Source: Devosia lucknowensis (GTDB taxonomy: Bacteria; Pseudomonadota; Alphaproteobacteria; Rhizobiales; Devosiaceae). Taken from it: 64,000 nucleotides of DNA. The notes beneath the pieces were generated by a model. It was not told the origin of the DNA, made no database searches, and saw only the letters and a program-made list of their open reading frames with translations. The DNA is taken from contig NZ_FXWK01000001.1 of NCBI RefSeq assembly GCF_900177655.1, positions 434,001 through 498,000 of the forward strand, in the 5' to 3' direction. The position numbers were made by a program, and so were the translations under genes. Below are positions 23,873 to 32,992 of this stretch, one piece after another (position 1 is the stretch's first letter; the number at the start of each line of letters is the position of its first letter).

Positions 23873-25384
23873 ATGCTCGTGGACGGCAAGATCTTTTTGG
23901 GCACGAGTGACCGGCCGGAATATCTCAGCCTCAAATATGCAAACCGTCACGGCCTGATCACCGGCGCAACCGGAACTGGCAAGACCGTGAGCCTCCAGGT
24001 GCTCGCCGAAGGCTTTTCCCGCGCCGGCGTCCCGGTATTTGCCGCAGACATCAAGGGCGACCTCTCTGGTATCTCGAAGCTCGGTCAGGCTCAGGCCTGG
24101 CAGACCAAGCGCGCCGAGGACATCGGGTTCACCGATTATGCCGACGACGTCTTTCCGGTCATGTTCTGGGACCTGTTCGGCAAGCAGGGGCACCCGGTGC
24201 GGGCCACGATCTCCGAGATGGGGCCGGTTTTGCTCAGCCGCATCCTCGACCTCAACGACACCCAGGAAGGCGTGCTCAACATCGCCTTCCGCGCGGCCGA
24301 TGAGGAAGGCCTCTTGCTGCTCGATCTCAAGGATTTGAGGGCGCTGCTGACGGACATGCAGGAGCGCACCCGTGAGATTTCGGGTCGATACGGCAATGTC
24401 ACTACGGCTTCCATCGGCTCGATCCAGCGCGCACTGCTCGTGCTTGAACAACAGGGCGCTGACAACTTCTTTGGTGAGCGAGCGCTCGACATCCCGGACC
24501 TGATGCGCACCGATGTCGATGGTCGTGGGTTTGTGTCGATCCTGGCGGCCGACCAGCTCATGCAATCCCCGCGGCTCTACGCGACCTTTCTGCTGTGGCT
24601 GCTTTCCGAACTGTTCGAGGCGCTTCCGGAAGTCGGCGACCCCGAAAAGCCGAAGCTCGTATTCTTTTTCGACGAAGCCCATCTGCTGTTCGATGGCGCG
24701 CCGAAGGCCTTGATCGACAAGGTCGAACAGGTGGTCAAGCTCATCCGCTCGAAGGGTGTCGGCGTGTATTTCGTGACGCAGAATCCGGTCGACATCCCCG
24801 AAAGCGTGCTTGCTCAGCTGTCCAACCGCGTGCAGCACGCGCTGCGCGCCTACACCCCACGAGAACAGAAGGCTGTACGGGTCGCCGCCGAGACGTTCCG
24901 CCCCAACCCGGCCTTCTCGACCGAGGAGGTAATTTCCCAGCTGGGTATCGGCGAGGCGCTGGTGTCGGTTCTCGAAGAAAAGGGCGTCCCCTCCATGGTC
25001 GGGCGTACGCTCATTCGTCCGCCATCGGCGCAAGTCGGACCGATCTCGCCCGCAGAGCGTGATGCCAGCCTTGCCAAATCTCCCGTTGGAGGCCTCTACG
25101 ACACGATCATCGACCGCGAGTCGGCGTTCGAAATTTTGCAACGCCGGGCGCGCGACAAGCAGCTGGATGCCGAACGTGCTCAGTATGAGACGGCAAGGCA
25201 GGCGGAGGCTAATCAACTGGCCCGCGAGCGGGAACAGGCCGAACGTGCTGCCGCGCCGCGCCGCTCATCGCGCCAGACACCCACGGAAGCAGCGATGAAC
25301 TCGTTTGCTCGCACCGTTGCCAACACGCTGGGCCGCGAGCTGGTTCGTGGCATCCTCGGCGGCCTGACTGGGCGGCGGCGCTGA
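23873..25384 (+). CDS. HerA-like ATPase (DUF853 / YjgR type)
   Basis: A 503-residue protein of the FtsK/HerA P-loop superfamily. Walker A is GATGTGKTVSLQ (residues about 33-44), Walker B is LVFFFDEAHLLF near residue 263, and FVTQNPVDIPESVLAQLSNRVQHALR gives the sensor/arginine region. The C-terminal 100 residues are charged and coiled-coil-like (ERAQYETARQAEANQLAREREQAERA). The biological role of the DUF853 group is not settled; a DNA- or protein-translocating ATPase is likely. I chose ATG 23873; the frame is open further up but would run into the divergent neighbour. Confidence 0.82.
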   Translation: MLVDGKIFLGTSDRPEYLSLKYANRHGLITGATGTGKTVSLQVLAEGFSRAGVPVFAADIKGDLSGISKLGQAQAWQTKRAEDIGFTDYADDVFPVMFWDLFGKQGHPVRATISEMGPVLLSRILDLNDTQEGVLNIAFRAADEEGLLLLDLKDLRALLTDMQERTREISGRYGNVTTASIGSIQRALLVLEQQGADNFFGERALDIPDLMRTDVDGRGFVSILAADQLMQSPRLYATFLLWLLSELFEALPEVGDPEKPKLVFFFDEAHLLFDGAPKALIDKVEQVVKLIRSKGVGVYFVTQNPVDIPESVLAQLSNRVQHALRAYTPREQKAVRVAAETFRPNPAFSTEEVISQLGIGEALVSVLEEKGVPSMVGRTLIRPPSAQVGPISPAERDASLAKSPVGGLYDTIIDRESAFEILQRRARDKQLDAERAQYETARQAEANQLAREREQAERAAAPRRSSRQTPTEAAMNSFARTVANTLGRELVRGILGGLTGRRR

Positions 25385-25935
25385 TGGTCGGCGTGGTGCA
25401 GGCCGGGCTCACGGTCGCAGTCTTCGCTTCCGACAAGGGACCGGGTGATCCCGAACGCGCCAGCCTGATGAGCGAGGTGGGAAGGGTCTTCGCCCGCAAG
25501 GGTGCGCGCGTCCTGTGCCTTGCGGAACAGGGCGTCCTCCCCGTGCCGCTTATCACCGCCGCCAGGACGGCCGGCGGCCAGGTGGAAGTAGTGGCGGATG
25601 CGAGTATCGTCCTGCCACCCGCTTTGTCCGGTGTGCCAACCACTGTCTTGCCCGACCCCCGGGAGCGTCACAGCTATCTCGCCAATGCGAGCGTGGCGCT
25701 GGTTGCCTTGCCCGGCTCGCTGGCGTCCGTGACGTCGCTGTTCGGATCGTGGTCGTCCGGCACTTCCAGGCCGGTGGTCATGCTCAATCGGCATAAGGCG
25801 TTTGATGTGATCCGCGGTTTTGCAACCGATGTGCTGGCGGCGTCCGTCTCAAATTACGACCGCACCATCCAGTTTGCCGAAACCGTCGATGATCTGTGGA
25901 ACAAGGTCGTCTGGGTCAGCGAACAAAAGCGCTAG
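25384..25935 (+). CDS. LOG-like Rossmann-fold protein, degenerate motif
   Basis: A 183-residue protein with a nucleotide-binding Rossmann appearance: TVAVFASDKGPGDPERASLMSEVGRVFARKGARVLCL and a later ALPGSLASVTSLFG that aligns with the PGGxGTxxE loop of LOG/lysine-decarboxylase-like proteins but has lost both the second glycine and the Thr-Glu. So a nucleotide-binding role is possible and phosphoribohydrolase activity is doubtful. Its ATG shares a base with the stop of the HerA-like gene, so the two are probably co-expressed. Confidence 0.5.
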   Translation: MVGVVQAGLTVAVFASDKGPGDPERASLMSEVGRVFARKGARVLCLAEQGVLPVPLITAARTAGGQVEVVADASIVLPPALSGVPTTVLPDPRERHSYLANASVALVALPGSLASVTSLFGSWSSGTSRPVVMLNRHKAFDVIRGFATDVLAASVSNYDRTIQFAETVDDLWNKVVWVSEQKR

Positions 25936-26483
25936 GGGACCGGCCGCAAGTCTGGACGCCGGGCGCGGCGGTCTGGGAAGAGCGGCACGACGTTGTCGGT
26001 GTAGCGGCGGCCAGGATGCGGTTGGGGGCGCGCGGTGAAAACGCGGTCGCGCCGCTCCGGCCCACGATAACCAAAACCAAGTGCCCCCACCACGCTGCGG
26101 CTCAACAACCGCGCCTGCACGCGCTGCAGGAGATGTCGGGGTGACATCGGCTTGACGACGACCTCGTCGATACCGGCGCTGATCGCCTGTTGGCGCATCG
26201 GCGGCGTGATGGCTCGGGTTAGCGCGATAACCGGCAGATCGCGCGATACGAACGATGGGTCGAGGCGGATGGCCTCGACCATCTCATAGGCCGGCCGGCC
26301 ATCGCGATCGAAATCCACTACCAGCATGTCGAGGGCGGCGATGCGCATATAAGCGAAGAGCTCGGCTTCGCTGTCGAAGCATCGAACGCGCAGGCGTGAG
26401 TCGCCGGCCAGCACCATTGTCAGCAAGGCTCCGAGGGCCGGATTTGCGGCCAGAACGGCGATAGTTTTACCCGTGACGCTCAC
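25932..26483 (-). CDS. Single-domain response regulator receiver protein
   Basis: A 183-residue protein whose first 125 residues form a CheY-like receiver: the phospho-acceptor is the Asp in MLVVDFDRDG (near residue 57), Thr in VIALTRA and Lys in VVVKPMS complete the set. The tail is basic and Arg-rich, with GYRGPERRDR, a motif common in alphaproteobacterial receivers of this type. It has no output domain. No kinase gene is adjacent. Its 3' end overlaps the convergent LOG-like gene by four bases. Confidence 0.75.
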   Translation of the reverse strand: MSVTGKTIAVLAANPALGALLTMVLAGDSRLRVRCFDSEAELFAYMRIAALDMLVVDFDRDGRPAYEMVEAIRLDPSFVSRDLPVIALTRAITPPMRQQAISAGIDEVVVKPMSPRHLLQRVQARLLSRSVVGALGFGYRGPERRDRVFTARPQPHPGRRYTDNVVPLFPDRRARRPDLRPVP

Positions 26484-26696
26484 GCTTCCCCCAACTGGCG
26501 GTTAACGCTTCGTTAACATGCCCATGAAGTCGAAAGAAGCGAAAGCGCAGGGTTCTCAAGAGAGATAGCGGAAAAGGTAAATGACGCAATGAGTTCGCTT
26601 GGCTGCTGCGCATGCTACTTGGATACGCGTCGAAAGTAGCCGCCGCTCCCGCCGGGCACTGCGGCGCTTGCCTGCTAAAGCTGGAGGTCAGCTCGT

Positions 26697-26728
26697 CAAA
26701 AGGAAACGGCGGGATCGCTCCCGCCGTT
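26697..26728 (-). terminator. Intrinsic terminator of sodB
   Basis: AACGGCGGGA and TCCCGCCGTT form a perfect 10-base stem with a four-base loop, 24 bases after the sodB stop, followed on the minus strand by TTTCCTTTTG. On the plus strand it is followed by CTTTGAC, so it may act weakly in both directions. Confidence 0.75.
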
Positions 26729-26751
26729 CTTTGACTTCTGCTCCAGTCGGA

Positions 26752-27366
26752 TCAGGCCTTGGCTTCTTCGAACATGTGCTCGACATGTTCCCAGTTCACG
26801 AGGTTATCGAACCAGGCTTCGAGATACTTCGGGCGCGCATTGCGGTAGTCGATGTAATAGGAGTGTTCCCAAACGTCGACGCCGAGCAGCGGGTGGCCGC
26901 CATGGACCAGCGGCGACTCGCCATTGGCGGTCTTGGTGACTTCGAGCTTGCCGGACTTCTGGTTGAGCGACAGCCATGCCCAGCCCGAACCAAACTGCGT
27001 TGTGCCGGCCTGGATGAAATCAGCGCGGAACTTGTCGAAACCGCCCAGATCTTCGTCGACCTTCGCGGCCAGCTTGCCCGGCAGCGACTTGCCGCCGCCA
27101 TTCGGCTTCATCCAGTTCCAGAAATGGACGTGGTTGTAGTGCTGACCCGCATTGTTGAAGAGGCCTGCATTCTTGCCGAAGCTCTCCTTGACGATGTCTT
27201 CAAGCGGCAGGATTTCCAGCCCCGAGCCTTCAAGCAGCTTCTCACCGTTCGTGACGTAGGCCTGATGATGCTTGTCGTGGTGGAATTCGAGCGTCTCGGC
27301 CGACATGTAGGGGCCCAGCGCGTCATAGGCATAGGGCAGGGGCGGCAGGGTAAACTTGGTGGACAT
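26752..27366 (-). CDS. sodB: Superoxide dismutase [Fe/Mn]
   Basis: A 204-residue cytoplasmic enzyme converting superoxide to oxygen and hydrogen peroxide. Metal ligands are visible as the first His of LEFHHDKHHQAYV, His in GQHYNHVHFWN and Asp/His in DVWEHSYYIDYRN. GSGWAWLS is the family core segment. The region after the first helix reads ESFGKNAGLFNNAGQH, nearer Fe-type than Mn-type enzymes, but metal choice cannot be fixed from this alone. AGGAGG lies 8 bases before the ATG at 27366. A single-gene unit with its own terminator. Confidence 0.94.
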   Translation of the reverse strand: MSTKFTLPPLPYAYDALGPYMSAETLEFHHDKHHQAYVTNGEKLLEGSGLEILPLEDIVKESFGKNAGLFNNAGQHYNHVHFWNWMKPNGGGKSLPGKLAAKVDEDLGGFDKFRADFIQAGTTQFGSGWAWLSLNQKSGKLEVTKTANGESPLVHGGHPLLGVDVWEHSYYIDYRNARPKYLEAWFDNLVNWEHVEHMFEEAKA

Positions 27367-27465
27367 GGAAAGCCTCCTTGGATGGAAGTGGATGACGCTG
27401 GCGGATGCCAAAATTCATAGATGTTATAGGCGGATGCACATGGCACAACAATGTCGGGCGAGGAA

Positions 27466-29547
27466 CTAACCGTCCAATCCGGCAGACTTTATCGCAAAGG
27501 CATAGCACTGCGCGGTTTCCTTGAGCCGGTCGAAGCGGCCCGAAGCTCCGGCATGCCCGGCCCCCATGTTCGTCTTGAGATACAATGGGGCGTCGCCCAG
27601 CTTGGTTGCCCGAAGTTTGGCCACCCACTTGGCTGGTTCCCAATAGGTGACGCGTGGATCGGTGAGGCCGGCGAGTGCTAAGATTGGTGGATAAGCCTGG
27701 GCCGACACGGCTTCGTAGGGTGCATAGTCCGCGATGCGCTCGTAGTCCTCTGCAGAGGTGATGGGATTGCCCCATTCCGGCCATTCGGGAGGCGTCAGCG
27801 GCAGCGTATCGTCGAGCATAGTGTTGAGCACATCGACGAAAGGCACCTGAGCGATAACGCCGCCCCAGAGGTCCGGCCGAAGGTTGGCAACGGCGCCCAT
27901 CAGCATGCCACCTGCCGAACCACCCTGCGCGATGATCTTGCCTTTTCGGGTAAAGCCTTCGGCAATCAGCATCTCGGCCGCAGCGATGAAGTCGGTGAAT
28001 GTGTTTGTCTTGTGCTCCCGTCGGCCCTGCCTGTACCAGCGGTAGCCCTTTTCCATACCGCCGCGAATATGGGCGATGGCATAAACGAAGCCGCGGTCGA
28101 CCAGCGACAGGACCGAAACCGAGAAGCTGGCCGGCATCGACATGCCATAAGCGCCGTACCCATAAAGAAGAGTAGGGTTGGACCCGTCCAGCACGGCTCC
28201 TTTGCGGTAAAGCACGGTGACCGGCACCTGTTCGCCATCTGCGGCGGTGGCGAAAAGCCTGCGCGTCTCATAGTCGGCAGGATCATGACCCGACGGAACT
28301 TCCTGTGTCTTGAGCAGGGTGCGCTTTCCGGTATCGAGGTCGACGTCGAAGAGTTGCTGCGGCGTCGTCGGAGATGAATAGGAGAGGCGGAAGACCGACG
28401 TGTCGAATTCGTATCCGGTCGACATGCCAAGCGAATACGCTTCCTCGGCGAAGTCGACGGTTTCTTCCTTTCCGCTGCGCAAGTCGCGGGCAACAATGCG
28501 CGGCAGGCCATCCTGCCGTTCGAGGCGGAGCAGGTGGTTGCGAAGCAGGGCAACGTCGAGGATCAGAATGCCTTCGCGGTGCGGCACGAGATCGACCCAG
28601 TTCGAGGCATCCGGCGCATCGGCCGCAACGGTGACGATCTTGTAGTCCTCGGCGCCATCGGCATTGGTGCGGATATAAAGCACCCCCTCGCGCTCATCGA
28701 CTTCGTATTCCCGATCGACCACGCGCGGCGCGACAAGGCGCGGCTCGCCGCCTTGTCGCGCATCGATGAGCCAGACCTCCGACGTCTGGTGATCATGGGC
28801 ATCGATGACGATGAACTTGTCCGACAGCGTCTTGCCGACGCCCACAAAGAAGCCCGGGTCCTTTTCTTCATAAATGATGGGATCGACAGCCTGGTCGGTG
28901 CCAAGGTCATGGCGACGGATCCGGTAAGGACGATGGTTGTCGTCGTACTCGGTATAATAAAGTGCGCGGCTGTCGTTGGACCAGACATAGGAGCCCGCCG
29001 TGTTGCGGATGATGTCGGAGCTGTCCTCGCCGCTGGCGATGTCGCGAAGCACGATGTCGTAATACTCGGATCCGGCCCGGTCCGCTGCCCATGCCAGGGT
29101 GCGATGCGACGGGTCGTGGCTGGCGCCCCCGAAACCGAAATAGCCCTCGCCCGCTTCGAGGTTGCAATCGAGCAGCACCGTTTCGTCGCCGCCCGCGCGG
29201 GGCGTCCGGACGATCAGGGGATACTGCTTGCCCTCGAGCATGCGGGTGTTGTAGGCCCAGTCACGATCGGGCAATGCCACGCCGCTATCGTCTTCTTTGA
29301 TGCGCCCGCGGATTTCCCTGTAAATCTTTTCCTGCAGGTCCGCCGTCGGCTTGCCGAATTCGGCCTCGTAAAAGCTGTTCTCGTCATCGAGGTAGCTGCG
29401 GATTTGCGGATCCAGCGACTCGGGTTTCTGCATCACCTCTTGCCAGTTTTCGGCGCGAAGCCACGCATATGGATCGTCACGGGTAACGTTGTGGTGCGTA
29501 TGGCTGTGGGGCACGCGCTTGGCGACCGGCGGGGTGAGTTTCGTCAT
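27466..29547 (-). CDS. ptrB: Oligopeptidase B (S9 family)
   Basis: A 693-residue serine peptidase that cleaves short peptides after Arg or Lys. The N-terminal beta-propeller spans about residues 60-400 (TRMLEGKQYPLIVR, WSNDSRALYYTEYDD). The C-terminal alpha/beta-hydrolase carries the nucleophile Ser in GGSAGG (about residue 544), the DPRVTYWEPAKW segment with the acid, and GAGHAG with the catalytic His near the C-terminus. Length matches the family. GGAG lies 5 bases before the ATG at 29547. No operon partner is visible. Confidence 0.92.
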   Translation of the reverse strand: MTKLTPPVAKRVPHSHTHHNVTRDDPYAWLRAENWQEVMQKPESLDPQIRSYLDDENSFYEAEFGKPTADLQEKIYREIRGRIKEDDSGVALPDRDWAYNTRMLEGKQYPLIVRTPRAGGDETVLLDCNLEAGEGYFGFGGASHDPSHRTLAWAADRAGSEYYDIVLRDIASGEDSSDIIRNTAGSYVWSNDSRALYYTEYDDNHRPYRIRRHDLGTDQAVDPIIYEEKDPGFFVGVGKTLSDKFIVIDAHDHQTSEVWLIDARQGGEPRLVAPRVVDREYEVDEREGVLYIRTNADGAEDYKIVTVAADAPDASNWVDLVPHREGILILDVALLRNHLLRLERQDGLPRIVARDLRSGKEETVDFAEEAYSLGMSTGYEFDTSVFRLSYSSPTTPQQLFDVDLDTGKRTLLKTQEVPSGHDPADYETRRLFATAADGEQVPVTVLYRKGAVLDGSNPTLLYGYGAYGMSMPASFSVSVLSLVDRGFVYAIAHIRGGMEKGYRWYRQGRREHKTNTFTDFIAAAEMLIAEGFTRKGKIIAQGGSAGGMLMGAVANLRPDLWGGVIAQVPFVDVLNTMLDDTLPLTPPEWPEWGNPITSAEDYERIADYAPYEAVSAQAYPPILALAGLTDPRVTYWEPAKWVAKLRATKLGDAPLYLKTNMGAGHAGASGRFDRLKETAQCYAFAIKSAGLDG

Positions 29548-29762
29548 GGTGTCTCCGCGAAACCGACGGCAGGGAGCCGCCATGGCAGGGTATGTCAGCA
29601 CATAGGCTCCCGAACGCCGCTTTGCCAGTCCCGGAAACCGTTGAAAACGCATGTGTCAATGGTCGCACACGGCCCGATTCCGCTTGTCGCGAGGGACTCA
29701 ATCGTTAAGGTCGCTGGCAACAATCGAGATGAATCGCATAGAGCCGGGGAGGAGGGGGAGCA

Positions 29763-32186
29763 TTGGGGCAGTCCCTTGAAGCAGGCATTGGTCTTTCCGT
29801 GGCCGCGCCGTTCGTGGCTGCAATCCTGGCACCGATCATCCATCGGTTTGCGGGCCGCTTCAGCGGCTGGATACTGGCCTTGGTGCCCGCTGGCATTTTT
29901 GCGTTTCTTCTCGGATTTGCGCCCAAAATCGCAGGCGGCGAGACGGTGACGAGCGTCATCGACTGGATTCCGGCTTACGGCATAGGGCTGTCGTTTCTCC
30001 TTGACGGTTTGAGCCTGATCTTTGCCCTCACCATATCGGGCGTTGGCAGCCTGATCATCCTTTACGCCGGCGCCTACTTGGCGGGACACCGGCATCAGGG
30101 GCGATTTCTGGCCTTCATGCTCGCCTTCATGGGGGCGATGCTCGGTCTGGTCCTTGCAGACAGCCTGCTGGTTCTTTTCGTATTCTGGGAACTGACCTCG
30201 GTCACCTCGTTCCTGCTGATCGGGTTCGACCATGCCCGCCAGGCCGCCCGTCGCGGCGCCATTCAGGCGCTGGTCATCACCAATATCGGGGGCATGTTCC
30301 TGCTCGCCGGCGGCATCCTCGTGCAGCAGGTGTCTGGTAGCTGGGAGATGAGCGCCGTCCGGGAACTGGGCGAAGTGCTTCGCGGAAGCAGCGCTTATCT
30401 GCTGATCCTGATCTGTTTTCTGGGCGCCGCCTTCACCAAGTCGGCCCAGTTCCCGCTGCACTTCTGGCTTCCCAATGCCATGGAAGCGCCGACGCCGGTT
30501 TCGGCCTTTCTGCACTCGGCAACAATGGTGCAGGCCGGCGTTTATCTGCTCGCGCGTATGACCCCGTCGCTTGGCGGTACCGACGTCTGGACCAATATCC
30601 TCGTGATTTCAGGCTGCATCACGCTGATCTGGGCCGCTCTGGGCGCACTCAAGCAGACCGATCTCAAGCAGATGCTGGCGCAAACGACCATCGCTTCGCT
30701 CGGTCTGCTCGTTCTGCTCATTGGGCTGGGCAGTACATACGCCATTGCGGCGATGGTGGTCTATTTTGTGGCTCACGCTTTCTACAAGGCCGGCCTCTTC
30801 ATGGTGGTCGGTGCGGTCGATCACGAGGCAGGGACGCGGGAAATCACTGCGCTGGGCGGCCTTGCGGACAAGATGCCGGTGACCTTCATCGCGGCATCGC
30901 TGGCTTCCCTGTCGATGATTGGTCTGCCGCTCACCGTCGGCTATTTCGCCAAGGAAGAAATGTATCTCGGCCTTCTAGGTGGCGAATGGATGGCCTGGCT
31001 GGTTCTGGTCGTCCTCGTCGCCGGAAACGCCATGCTCGCCGGCGTCGCGCTTTTGATCATGATCCGCCCGTTCCTTGGTGAGACCTTATCGACGCCCAGG
31101 AAGGCGCATGAAGCCCCGGTCGCCATGCTCGCGGGCCCAATCGTGCTGGGCAGTGCGGGTATTGTCGCGGGGGTGTTGCCGGACTGGTTGGGCCATGATG
31201 TTCTGGTTCCGGGTGCCAGCGCCATTCTGGGTATGCCAGTGGAAAGTCACCTGACGCTCGCTCTCGACTTTGCCTCGCCGCTTCTCTGGCTTTCGGCGCT
31301 GACCTGGGCGTTTGGCATCGTGGTCTACCGCCAGGTCGACGCAATCCGCACCCTGCTGCGCCGCTTCGACGCAGTGCTGGGATGGACGGCCGATACCGTT
31401 TTCGACAGCGTCATGTTCGGCCTCATCCGTTTCTCCGGTGCGCTGACGCGCCTGCTGCATCACGGCCAGCTTGAATTTTACCTTGTGGTGGTCTTCGCGG
31501 CGATGGCTGCTGCGATTTTCGGGCCGATGATGCTCTTCGGCGGTCTCGACTGGATCGTGCCAACGTCCGACCTGGGTGACTGGAGCCAGCGACTGCAGCT
31601 GCCGCCGCTTCAGGTCTACGAGTGGGGCGTCATCGGGCTCGCGGTGCTCGGGCTTGTGGCAGTGGTCGCAGCGCCTTCACGTCTCGTGGCGATCCTGTCC
31701 TTGGGCGTGCAGGGAACGGCCGTCGCCCTGATTTTCCTTTTGTTCGGCGCGCCCGACCTGGCCTTTACCCAACTCATGGTGGAAATTCTCTCGGTCGTGA
31801 TCCTGACATTCGTCATGACGCGGCTACGTTTGGACCAGCGCGATCACCGGCGTTTCGAGGACTGGGCGCGCGACGGCAGCCTCGCTGTGCTTTGCGGGCT
31901 TGGGGTGAGCCTCCTGCTCATGCTGGTTCTCAACGGAACGCTCGACACGCGCCTCTCTGATTTCTTTACCGCCACGAGCGTGCCGATTGCCCACGGGTCG
32001 AACATCGTCAACGTCATCCTCGTCGACTATCGCGGTTTCGATACTCTGGGCGAAATCGCAGTGGTCATGGGCGCTGGCATCGCGATCCTGGCGCTGCTGC
32101 GCCGCGCCAGGAAAACGCCTGCCGGAAGGCACCCCGACGTGAGGAAGGTCGCTTTGGTTCGCAAGGCGAGGAAGACGGCACCATGA
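29763..32186 (+). CDS. mnhA: Na+/H+ antiporter subunit A (Mrp/Mnh)
   Basis: An 807-residue membrane protein homologous to complex I NuoL: FWELTSVTSFLLIGFDH, SAQFPLHFWLPNAMEAPTPVSAFLHSATMVQAGVYLLAR and the lysine-bearing helices that follow. The last 200 residues are the DUF4040/MrpA-C part (LFGAPDLAFTQLMVEILSVVILTFVM). It is the large proton/sodium-translocating subunit of the seven-part Mrp complex. The start is a TTG preceded by GGAGGGGGAG. This is the first gene of a tightly packed A-G operon. Confidence 0.94.
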   Translation: MGQSLEAGIGLSVAAPFVAAILAPIIHRFAGRFSGWILALVPAGIFAFLLGFAPKIAGGETVTSVIDWIPAYGIGLSFLLDGLSLIFALTISGVGSLIILYAGAYLAGHRHQGRFLAFMLAFMGAMLGLVLADSLLVLFVFWELTSVTSFLLIGFDHARQAARRGAIQALVITNIGGMFLLAGGILVQQVSGSWEMSAVRELGEVLRGSSAYLLILICFLGAAFTKSAQFPLHFWLPNAMEAPTPVSAFLHSATMVQAGVYLLARMTPSLGGTDVWTNILVISGCITLIWAALGALKQTDLKQMLAQTTIASLGLLVLLIGLGSTYAIAAMVVYFVAHAFYKAGLFMVVGAVDHEAGTREITALGGLADKMPVTFIAASLASLSMIGLPLTVGYFAKEEMYLGLLGGEWMAWLVLVVLVAGNAMLAGVALLIMIRPFLGETLSTPRKAHEAPVAMLAGPIVLGSAGIVAGVLPDWLGHDVLVPGASAILGMPVESHLTLALDFASPLLWLSALTWAFGIVVYRQVDAIRTLLRRFDAVLGWTADTVFDSVMFGLIRFSGALTRLLHHGQLEFYLVVVFAAMAAAIFGPMMLFGGLDWIVPTSDLGDWSQRLQLPPLQVYEWGVIGLAVLGLVAVVAAPSRLVAILSLGVQGTAVALIFLLFGAPDLAFTQLMVEILSVVILTFVMTRLRLDQRDHRRFEDWARDGSLAVLCGLGVSLLLMLVLNGTLDTRLSDFFTATSVPIAHGSNIVNVILVDYRGFDTLGEIAVVMGAGIAILALLRRARKTPAGRHPDVRKVALVRKARKTAP

Positions 32187-32608
32187 ACACCGTGATCTTC
32201 CGGACCCTGGCTCCGCTCATCGTTGCGATCATGCTGGTCTTTTCGATGTATATTTGTTTGCGCGGGCACAATGAACCGGGTGGCGGTTTCATCGGCGGGC
32301 TGATCGCAGCGGCCTCCATCGGGGTTTTCGGCATGGCCTCTGGCGTAGCGACCGTGCGCCGCGCGCTGCGCGTCGACCCAATCGCGATTGCCGGGTTTGG
32401 CGTGGTTCTGGCCGGGTTTTCGGGCTTGCTGAGCCTCTTTACGGGCTCGCCCTTCATGACCAGCATCTGGCTCTACGTACCCCTCGGCGATAGCAACATA
32501 CCGCTGTCCACGCCACTTTTCTTCGATCTGGGTGTCTACTGCGTCGTCTTCGGCACGTTGTCGGCCATCGCCCTTTCACTCGAAAGCGACCGCGAGGAGG
32601 ATCTCTGA
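32183..32608 (+). CDS. mnhB: Na+/H+ antiporter subunit B
   Basis: A 141-residue four-helix membrane protein with the MnhB core YICLRGHNEPGGGFIGGLIAAASI. It is a separate gene here rather than being fused to subunit A, as happens in some rhizobial pha operons. Its ATG overlaps the mnhA stop by four bases. Confidence 0.92.
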   Translation: MNTVIFRTLAPLIVAIMLVFSMYICLRGHNEPGGGFIGGLIAAASIGVFGMASGVATVRRALRVDPIAIAGFGVVLAGFSGLLSLFTGSPFMTSIWLYVPLGDSNIPLSTPLFFDLGVYCVVFGTLSAIALSLESDREEDL

Positions 32609-32610
32609 GG

Positions 32611-32988
32611 ATGGACTACGTCCTTGCCGCGCTTGTCGGCCTTTTCATCGCTACCGGCTGCTATTTGCTGCTGTCGCGCTCGGTCATCCGCATGCTGATC
32701 GGCATGACGATCTTCGGTAACGGCGTGAACCTTTTGATCTTCACCGCCGGCCGCGTTACGCAGTCGGTCGCGCCGATCGTGCCGCCGGGTCTCGACGCAC
32801 CGGAGGGGCCGATCGCCAACCCGCTGCCGCAGGCGCTGATACTGACCGCCATCGTTATCGGGTTTTCGATGTTCGCCTTCCTGCTCGTGCTCGCTTTCCG
32901 GGCCTATCAGAGCCTCGATGCGGACAATACCGACACCATGCGTCTGGCTGAGCCCGAACGCTCGCCCAACCCACCTTTGAGTTACTGA
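32611..32988 (+). CDS. mnhC: Na+/H+ antiporter subunit C
   Basis: A 125-residue, three-helix protein homologous to complex I NuoK: SVIRMLIGMTIFGNGVNLLIF and PLPQALILTAIVIGFSMFAF. It starts two bases after mnhB ends. It forms part of the membrane core with subunits A and D. Confidence 0.93.
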   Translation: MDYVLAALVGLFIATGCYLLLSRSVIRMLIGMTIFGNGVNLLIFTAGRVTQSVAPIVPPGLDAPEGPIANPLPQALILTAIVIGFSMFAFLLVLAFRAYQSLDADNTDTMRLAEPERSPNPPLSY

Positions 32989-32992
32989 GGCC

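Noticed and set aside
22455..25384. Beta-helix protein plus HerA-like ATPase as a defence island next to the RES/Xre pair
   Set aside because: The beta-helix and DUF853 genes are divergent, look like chromosomal genes of this order, and lack nuclease or sensor partners; only the RES/Xre pair fits an accessory module.
26599..27420. Plus-strand frame of 273 codons opposite sodB
   Set aside because: Antisense to superoxide dismutase with all ligands in place, and crosses the sodB terminator.
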